Origin: Methylophilales bacterium
GTDB lineage: Bacteria > Pseudomonadota > Gammaproteobacteria > Burkholderiales > Methylophilaceae
Direction: 5' to 3'
DNA length: 6,187 bases
Assembly (NCBI GenBank): GCA_013205275.1
Contig: JABMNG010000162.1
Location: 1 to 6,187, forward strand
Part shown: piece by piece, positions 1 to 3,458 of the stretch
How the letters are laid out: each line of letters begins with the position of its first letter
How positions within the stretch are numbered: the first letter of the stretch is position 1
Notes under the pieces: model-generated
The model's input: the letters and a program-made list of their open reading frames with translations, nothing else
Databases searched by the model: none
What the model was told of the DNA's origin: nothing
Program-made: the position numbers and the translations under genes

Positions 1-62
1 ATTGGTAGAGTATCGGTCTCCAAAACCGAGGGTTGGGGGTTCGAGACCCTCCTGGCCTGCCA
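1..62 (+). tRNA. trpT: tRNA-Trp (anticodon CCA), 5' end cut off by the window
   Basis: Reads UGG codons as tryptophan. The window opens inside the D-arm (ATTGGTAGAG), so about 14 bases of the acceptor 5' strand and D-arm are missing. The anticodon stem is TCGGT (13-17) with ACCGA (25-29) around the seven-base loop CTCCAAA, which puts anticodon CCA at 20-22. The T-arm is 35-51, with loop TTCGAGA at 40-46 and a stem of five pairs including one G-U. Bases 52-58 are the acceptor 3' strand, G59 is the discriminator expected for bacterial tRNA-Trp, and the CCA end is encoded at 60-62. secE begins only 14 bases later, so the tRNA is probably cut from a shared transcript. Confidence 0.96.
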
Positions 63-76
63 TATAAAAGGAAGAG

Positions 77-430
77 GTGGAAGTGAATATAAATATTAGA
101 CTGTCTTTATCATTTTTACTTTTTGCCGCTGGGTTGATCGGATTCTATTTCCTATCAGCGCAACCAACCGTAGTAAGAATATTAGTTTTTTTAAGTGGAA
201 CAGGTTTTGCTGTTGGAGTTTTTTGGACAACACCGCAAGGACAGCAAATCATTGGCTTTTTAAATAGCGCAATCACAGAGGCTAAAAAAGTAGTATGGCC
301 AACGAGAAAAGAAACTTTTCAAATGACGTTAATTGTTTTTATTTTAGTTGTAATAATGGCAATTTTTCTCGCATTTGTTGATATTGGATTTTCGTACATT
401 ATAAATTTGTTATTGGGACGGGGTAATTAA
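77..430 (+). CDS. secE: Preprotein translocase subunit SecE
   Basis: SecE is the small membrane subunit that clamps SecY in the SecYEG protein-export channel of the inner membrane. The 117-residue product has the three-helix layout of proteobacterial SecE (E. coli about 127 residues). Hydrophobic segments lie near residues 8-27, 33-50 and 82-112. Before the last one is the conserved cytoplasmic amphipathic helix and hinge, [13 protein letters not shown] (68-80). The start is GTG. GTG at 77 and GTG at 83 are in the same frame, and the purine-rich AAGGAAGAGG at 68-77 could serve either; spacing slightly favours 83, which would remove two residues. The gene lies 14 bases after tRNA-Trp with no visible promoter between them, and its stop overlaps the nusG start (TAATG). 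Confidence 0.95.
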   Translation: MEVNINIRLSLSFLLFAAGLIGFYFLSAQPTVVRILVFLSGTGFAVGVFWTTPQGQQIIGFLNSAITEAKKVVWPTRKETFQMTLIVFILVVIMAIFLAFVDIGFSYIINLLLGRGN

Positions 431-966
431 TGTCAAAAAAATGGTACGCAGTTCAAGCTTTTTCAGGATATGAAAAAATTGTTCATAAATCACTACTAGA
501 AAGAATAAATCAGTCGTCTATAAGTGACTTATTTGGAGACATTTTAGTGCCAGTTGAAGAAGTGATTGAAATGAAATCGGGGCAGAAGACTCTCTCTGAG
601 AGAAGACTTTATCCTGGCTACGTATTGGTTCAAATGGATATGAATGATGACAGTTGGCATTTGGTTAGAAGCACTCCAAAAGTAACTGCCTTTATTGGCG
701 GATCTGGACAAAAACCAACACCAATTAAGGATAAAGAAGTAGAAATTATTCTACAGCGTATGGATGACAGCAAAGTCAATCCAACACAAAAAATGACATT
801 TGAGGTGGGTGAGTCGGTAAGGGTAATTGATGGCCCATTCAAAGATTTCGCAGGTACGGTTGAGGAAATCAACTATGAAAAAAGTAAGCTTCGTGTTTCT
901 GTAGTAATTTTTGGTCGAGCCACACCTGTCGAATTAGAGTTCGGCCAAATAGAAAAAGAAGTTTAA
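430..966 (+). CDS. nusG: Transcription termination/antitermination protein NusG
   Basis: NusG binds the RNA polymerase clamp to aid elongation, and through its C-terminal domain contacts Rho or ribosomal protein S10, coupling transcription to termination or translation. The 178 residues match the family length (E. coli 181). The NGN domain covers about 1-115, with [12 protein letters not shown] (5-16), [12 protein letters not shown] (58-69) and [10 protein letters not shown] (82-91). The KOW domain covers about 126-178, with [17 protein letters not shown] (130-146) and [11 protein letters not shown] (161-171). The ATG shares its A with the secE TAA stop. Only a weak G-rich stretch precedes it, so translation is probably coupled to secE. 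The paralogue RfaH is unlikely given this position and the strong NusG motifs. Confidence 0.97.
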   Translation: MSKKWYAVQAFSGYEKIVHKSLLERINQSSISDLFGDILVPVEEVIEMKSGQKTLSERRLYPGYVLVQMDMNDDSWHLVRSTPKVTAFIGGSGQKPTPIKDKEVEIILQRMDDSKVNPTQKMTFEVGESVRVIDGPFKDFAGTVEEINYEKSKLRVSVVIFGRATPVELEFGQIEKEV

Positions 967-971
967 AAACG

Positions 972-1012
972 TTTGGGAGCTTTTAATTTGTATTAAAAGC
1001 GTTTGGACCAAA
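972..1012 (+). promoter_or_regulatory. Probable ribosomal protein L1 binding site in the rplK leader
   Basis: This RNA can fold as a lower helix TTTGG (972-976) with CCAAA (1008-1012), an asymmetric internal loop (GA at 977-978 opposite GTTTGGA at 1001-1007), and a perfect 9-bp upper helix GCTTTTAAT (979-987) with ATTAAAAGC (992-1000), capped by TTGT. Helix, two-base left loop with GGGAG, longer right loop and closing CC are what I recall of the L1 site on 23S rRNA helix 76 and its mRNA mimic. The element ends four bases before the rplK ribosome binding site (AGGAGA, 1017-1022), so bound L1 could block translation of rplK and, by coupling, rplA. It has no T-run after it, so it is not a terminator. 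The fold was done by eye. Confidence 0.7.
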
Positions 1013-1030
1013 ATTTAGGAGAAAGAAGAA

Positions 1031-1462
1031 ATGGCAAAGAAAATTGATGGCTACATTAAGCTTCAAGTTCCAGCAGGAAAAGCAAATCCAAGTCCACCAA
1101 TAGGCCCGGCTTTAGGTCAGCGCGGATTGAATATTATGGATTTTTGTAAAGCATTCAACGCGGCAACTCAAAGCTTAGAACCTGGACTACCAATTCCATG
1201 TGTGATAACGGCTTATTCTGATAAGAGCTTTACTTTTATTATGAAAACTCCACCTGCATCAATATTATTGAAGAAGGCGGCGAAGTTAACAAAAGGCTCT
1301 CCCGTTCCTCATACGACAAAGGTAGGCAAAATTACTCGTGCGCAAGCCGAGGAGATTGCAAAAACAAAGATGCCAGACTTAACAGCTGCAGATATGGATG
1401 CAGCAGTTAGAACAATTGCTGGAAGTGCAAGAAGTATGGGTATTGAAGTGGAGGGCGTATAA
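1031..1462 (+). CDS. rplK: 50S ribosomal protein L11
   Basis: L11 binds the GTPase-associated centre of 23S rRNA at the stalk base, where it contacts elongation factors and takes part in RelA activation. The 143 residues equal the family norm (E. coli 142). The N-terminal domain (about 1-70) holds the proline-rich motif [20 protein letters not shown] (19-38), the region to which thiostrepton-type antibiotics bind, and [17 protein letters not shown] (53-69). The C-terminal rRNA-binding domain (about 76-143) ends in the signature [10 protein letters not shown] (131-140). AGGAGA at 1017-1022 lies eight bases before the ATG. The gene is followed after one base by rplA, whose ribosome binding site lies inside the rplK end, so the pair is translationally coupled. 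The upstream L1-site-like hairpin fits feedback control. Confidence 0.97.
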   Translation: MAKKIDGYIKLQVPAGKANPSPPIGPALGQRGLNIMDFCKAFNAATQSLEPGLPIPCVITAYSDKSFTFIMKTPPASILLKKAAKLTKGSPVPHTTKVGKITRAQAEEIAKTKMPDLTAADMDAAVRTIAGSARSMGIEVEGV

Positions 1463-1463
1463 A

Positions 1464-2153
1464 ATGGCTGCAAGCAAAAGAATGAAAGCGTTATCTTCAC
1501 AAGTAGACAGAGACAAACTCTATCCAGCTGTTGAAGGCTTAAACCTAGTTAAAGAAACATCAAAAGCAAAATTCGATGAATCCATTGATGCAGCTATTAA
1601 CCTTGGGATTGATGCTAAAAAATCAGATCAATTAATTAGGGGCGCATTAGTGCTTCCAAGTGGGACAGGTAAGACAACTCGGGTTGCAGTATTTGCTCAG
1701 GGTGATGCAGCTGAAGCCGCGAAAAAAGCAGGGGCTGACATTGTTGGTTTTGAGGATTTAGCTGAGCAAATTAAAAAAGGCATCATGGATTTTGACGTTG
1801 TTATTGCAACGCCTGATGCTATGAAAATTGTTGGAACATTGGGACAGGTTTTAGGCCCTAGAGGTTTAATGCCTAATCCAAAGGTCGGAACTGTGACACC
1901 AGATACAGCTAAGGCAGTAGCAAATGCTAAAGCCGGACAAGTCCAATACAGAACAGATAAAGCTGGGATTATCCATTGCACGATTGGCCGCGCTTCATTC
2001 ACGGTAGATCAATTGAAGGCTAATCTTGCAGCGCTAATGGATGCAATTAATAAAGCGAAGCCTACAGGAATGAAAGGCATTTATATGAAGAAATTGTCTA
2101 TATCAAGCTCTATGGGCGTTGGTATTCGAATTGATCAGGCAAGTATAGTTTAG
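1464..2153 (+). CDS. rplA: 50S ribosomal protein L1
   Basis: L1 forms the mobile stalk at the E site, helps release deacylated tRNA, and represses its own operon by binding the leader mRNA. The product has 229 residues (E. coli 234). Domain I is built from both ends (about 1-67 and 160-229) and domain II is the middle. Motifs are [16 protein letters not shown] (45-60), [18 protein letters not shown] (63-80), the family signature [18 protein letters not shown] (127-144), and [11 protein letters not shown] (214-224), where I remember Pro rather than Val after MG. The frame is open upstream to ATG 1398, but that part overlaps rplK and lacks L1 sequence. ATG 1464, nine bases after GGAGGG (1450-1455), gives the normal N-terminus [10 protein letters not shown]. 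Confidence 0.97.
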   Translation: MAASKRMKALSSQVDRDKLYPAVEGLNLVKETSKAKFDESIDAAINLGIDAKKSDQLIRGALVLPSGTGKTTRVAVFAQGDAAEAAKKAGADIVGFEDLAEQIKKGIMDFDVVIATPDAMKIVGTLGQVLGPRGLMPNPKVGTVTPDTAKAVANAKAGQVQYRTDKAGIIHCTIGRASFTVDQLKANLAALMDAINKAKPTGMKGIYMKKLSISSSMGVGIRIDQASIV

Positions 2154-2168
2154 TTAGTTTTTTGATTT

Positions 2169-2197
2169 TTTGTGAGTATTGACAAAATACTCACAAA
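2169..2197 (+). repeat. Perfect 12-bp inverted repeat after rplA
   Basis: TTTGTGAGTATT (2169-2180) and AATACTCACAAA (2186-2197) pair perfectly around the five-base loop GACAA, 15 bases after the rplA stop. Neither strand has a T-run after the hairpin, so it does not look like an intrinsic terminator. It may protect or mark the 3' end of rplKA mRNA, or be an RNase III processing site. TTGACA (2179-2184), a perfect -35 hexamer, spans the stem-loop junction, but no good -10 lies 15-19 bases downstream. Confidence 0.6.
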
Positions 2198-2211
2198 TTA
2201 AGAGCTTTGGG

Positions 2212-2238
2212 TTCATTGATGTTTTTTAAATCAATGAA
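2212..2238 (+). repeat. 9-bp hairpin at the 5' side of the rplJ leader
   Basis: TTCATTGAT (2212-2220) pairs with ATCAATGAA (2230-2238) around a nine-base T-rich loop. It ends one base before the L10 kink-turn element, so it is probably part of the folded leader or a stabilising 5' hairpin of a processed transcript. No function can be assigned from sequence alone. Confidence 0.45.
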
Positions 2239-2239
2239 G

Positions 2240-2296
2240 TTGTCAAAGACCGTAGGTACGTGAGTTTAATTTAGAAGTTTAAGCCTACGCAGATGG
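2240..2296 (+). promoter_or_regulatory. Ribosomal protein L10 leader (L10-L12 autoregulatory RNA)
   Basis: This is the mRNA element to which the L10-L12 complex binds to repress rplJL. The lower helix pairs TTGTC (2240-2244) with GATGG (2292-2296), using wobble pairs. The kink-turn-like internal loop is AAAGACC (2245-2251) opposite GCA (2289-2291). The upper helix pairs GTAGG (2252-2256) with CCTAC (2284-2288). As I remember the E. coli rplJ leader, the same layout occurs with GAGGACC opposite GUA, CCGUC/GACGG and GCAGG/CCUGC, so the helices differ by compensating changes while the loop is conserved. The apical part (2257-2283) is AT-rich and only weakly structured. Position upstream of rplJ supports the call. 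Confidence 0.85.
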
Positions 2297-2339
2297 CGGG
2301 TCCCTAAAGGATAATATCCTGATAGAGGTCGCCGTTTTT
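2293..2339 (+). terminator. Terminator-like hairpin in the rplJ leader (possible attenuator)
   Basis: ATGGCG (2293-2298) pairs with CGCCGT (2330-2335) with one wobble. Inside this, CCCTA (2302-2306) pairs with TAGAGG (2323-2328) around one bulged A, and AGGAT (2308-2312) pairs with ATCCT (2316-2320). TTTTT follows at 2335-2339. The first four bases (2293-2296) also form the lower helix of the L10 kink-turn, so the two folds exclude each other. I recall a hairpin in the same place in the E. coli leader, where control is thought to be translational, so this may be a conserved leader helix rather than a real terminator. Confidence 0.4.
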
Positions 2340-2345
2340 ATGTCG

Positions 2346-2367
2346 GTATTAGTTTACTAATACTTTT
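2346..2367 (+). repeat. AT-rich hairpin with short T-run before the rplJ ribosome binding site
   Basis: GTATTAG (2346-2352) pairs with CTAATAC (2357-2363) around TTTA, followed by TTTT and then ATTT. With only two G-C pairs it would be at best a weak terminator. It ends about 10 bases before the rplJ Shine-Dalgarno sequence and does not itself cover it, so it may simply keep that site free. Confidence 0.4.
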
Positions 2368-2376
2368 ATTTAACGG

Positions 2377-2383
2377 AAGGAGA
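2377..2383 (+). promoter_or_regulatory. rplJ ribosome binding site (fixes the TTG start)
   Basis: AAGGAGA is a near-consensus Shine-Dalgarno sequence. AGGAG ends six bases before TTG 2389, and there is no nearby in-frame ATG or GTG that would give an L10 N-terminus. It therefore decides the start codon. Confidence 0.85.
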
Positions 2384-2388
2384 AGACC

Positions 2389-2910
2389 TTGAGTCTGAAT
2401 CTTGAAGAAAAAAAGGCAGTAGTTGCTGAAGTTAGCAAGCAAATTGAAAATGCTCAATCATTGATACTCGCTGAGTATCGTGGTGTAGGTGTTGGAGAAA
2501 TGACAAGCCTAAGAGCTGAAGCCAGAAAAGCTGGCGTGTATCTTAAAGTGCTCAAGAACAGTTTAGTAAAAAGAGCGATTGAGAACACACCATTCTCTTC
2601 TTTATCGGAAGATATGGTTGGGCCTTTAGTCTTTGGTATTTCAGAAGACCCTGTAGCAGCGGCAAAAGTATTAAATGATTTTGCTAAAAAAAATGATTTG
2701 TTTGTTATTAAATCAGGAGCAATGCCCAATGCAAGGATGGATGCTAGTGCAGTTAAAGCGCTTGCCTCCTTACCAAGTCGCGATGAATTACTTGCGAAAT
2801 TATTGGGAACAATGCAGGCCCCTATTGCAAAATTTGTTCGCACTCTTAATGAGGTGCCGACAAAATTTGTTAGAGGACTTGCTGCGGTTCGTGATCAAAA
2901 GCCCGCATAA
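2389..2910 (+). CDS. rplJ: 50S ribosomal protein L10
   Basis: L10 anchors the L7/L12 dimers to the stalk base of the large subunit and, with L12, represses its own mRNA. The product has 173 residues, slightly longer than E. coli L10 (about 165). The N-terminal rRNA-binding domain includes [20 protein letters not shown] (26-45), then [17 protein letters not shown] (51-67) and [19 protein letters not shown] (77-95). The C-terminal part, [18 protein letters not shown] (128-145) onward to [10 protein letters not shown] (161-170), corresponds to the helix that carries L12 dimers. The start is TTG, giving [15 protein letters not shown], which aligns with the usual MALNLQDKQ-type N-terminus. A 235-base structured leader precedes the gene and rplL follows after 44 bases. 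The TTG start may lower L10 output relative to L12. Confidence 0.97.
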   Translation: MSLNLEEKKAVVAEVSKQIENAQSLILAEYRGVGVGEMTSLRAEARKAGVYLKVLKNSLVKRAIENTPFSSLSEDMVGPLVFGISEDPVAAAKVLNDFAKKNDLFVIKSGAMPNARMDASAVKALASLPSRDELLAKLLGTMQAPIAKFVRTLNEVPTKFVRGLAAVRDQKPA

Positions 2911-2954
2911 ATTTAAAACGATTAGGTTAACTTAAACTATTAGGAGCAATTATT

Positions 2955-3329
2955 ATGGCTATCTCAAAAACAGATATCTTAGAAGCAATCAGTTCAATGA
3001 CAGTCCTAGACTTATCTGAACTAATCAAGGAAATGGAAGAAAAATTTGGTGTTTCTGCAGCAGCAGCAGTAGCAGCAGCCGCACCTGCGGCCGCAGGCGC
3101 AGCAGCAGCAGAGGAACAAACTGAATTTGACCTTCATTTAACTGGTATTGGTGACAACAAAGTCAATGTTATTAAAGCAGTAAGAGAAATCACAGGTCTT
3201 GGCCTTAAAGAAGCTAAAGATATTGTAGACGCTGCACCAAAAGTTGTTAAGGAAGCATTAGCAAAAGCTGCTGCTGACGAAGCAATGAAAAAATTAATTG
3301 AAGCTGGCGCAACTGCAGAGCTGAAGTAG
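2955..3329 (+). CDS. rplL: 50S ribosomal protein L7/L12
   Basis: L7/L12 is the multicopy stalk protein that recruits and stimulates translational GTPases such as EF-Tu and EF-G. The 124 residues match the family (E. coli 121). The N-terminal dimerisation and L10-binding domain is about 1-33. The flexible hinge (about 34-53) is almost pure alanine with one Pro and one Gly. The globular C-terminal domain (about 55-124) carries [20 protein letters not shown] (64-83), then [19 protein letters not shown] (84-102). AGGAG (2942-2946) lies eight bases before the ATG. This is a stronger start than the TTG of rplJ and fits the need for several L12 copies per L10. A hairpin follows 15 bases after the stop, so transcription may partly end there. 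Confidence 0.98.
   Translation: MAISKTDILEAISSMTVLDLSELIKEMEEKFGVSAAAAVAAAAPAAAGAAAAEEQTEFDLHLTGIGDNKVNVIKAVREITGLGLKEAKDIVDAAPKVVKEALAKAAADEAMKKLIEAGATAELK
3084..3097. repeat. GC-rich 14-base palindrome within the GCA-rich rplL hinge
   Basis: CCTGCGGCCGCAGG is a perfect palindrome containing GCGGCCGC, set within runs of GCA alanine codons at about 3056-3111. It is far richer in G+C than the rest of the window. It encodes the Ala/Pro hinge, so the repeat probably reflects protein composition, but it could be prone to replication slippage. Confidence 0.8.
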
Positions 3330-3344
3330 CATTAATTAAAGTGA

Positions 3345-3381
3345 AAGGCTGGCTTCATATGAGGTCAGCCTTCATTTATTT
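3345..3381 (+). terminator. Probable rplL-rpoB attenuator hairpin
   Basis: AAGGCTG (3345-3351) pairs with CAGCCTT (3366-3372). The helix continues through a G-U pair and CTTC (3353-3356) with GAGG (3361-3364, one wobble) to the loop ATAT, about 12 pairs in all. A broken T-rich tail, CATTTATTT, follows. Enterobacteria have a partial terminator in this gap that lowers rpoBC transcription relative to the stalk genes. The imperfect T-run fits partial rather than full termination, because rpoB has no clear promoter of its own here. Confidence 0.65.
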
Positions 3382-3403
3382 GTAAATCAAAATTTTTATA
3401 AAT

Positions 3404-3430
3404 AAATACTTAAGAGAAAAGTATTTTTTT
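3404..3430 (+). terminator. Second hairpin with T-run before rpoB, weak terminator or processing site
   Basis: AAATACTT (3404-3411) pairs with AAGTATTT (3419-3426) around AAGAGAA, and the 3' arm runs directly into four more T (3427-3430). Only one G-C pair is present, so the stem is weak, but the layout is that of an intrinsic terminator. It lies 28 bases before the rpoB start. It could add to attenuation, serve as an RNA processing site, or be chance pairing in AT-rich DNA. Confidence 0.4.
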
Positions 3431-3458
3431 ATATGAATTTGTTAACTCCGGAGATGCT

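Noticed and set aside
970..1006. Direct repeat CGTTTGG at 970-976 and 1000-1006 flanking a hairpin, as in a small mobile element
   Set aside because: The copies are explained as the two strands of the L1-site internal loop and lower helix; there are no terminal inverted repeats or cargo.
1398..1463. Upstream in-frame ATG that would add 22 residues to L1
   Set aside because: The extension lies inside rplK, shows no L1 similarity and lacks a ribosome binding site; ATG 1464 has GGAGGG at good spacing and gives the family N-terminus.
1650..1703. P-loop-like GTGKTTR in the rplA product (residues 67-73)
   Set aside because: This is a normal conserved motif of L1 at the start of domain II, not an NTP-binding Walker A site; the rest of the protein is plainly L1.
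2179..2207. Promoter for rplJ built on TTGACA at 2179-2184
   Set aside because: The -35 hexamer is perfect but none of the hexamers 15-19 bases downstream resembles TATAAT. An alternative, TTGATT (2162-2167) with AATACT (2186-2191) at 18 bases, is only 4/6 at each box. A promoter here is plausible but not supported enough to annotate.
2675..2935. 86-codon + strand frame over the end of rplJ
   Set aside because: It overlaps rplJ in another frame, has no ribosome binding site and no recognisable protein features; a shadow frame.
3380..3408. rpoB promoter from TTGTAA (3380-3385) and TAAATA (3403-3408)
   Set aside because: Only 4/6 and 3/6 matches in a very AT-rich gap, where such matches are expected by chance.
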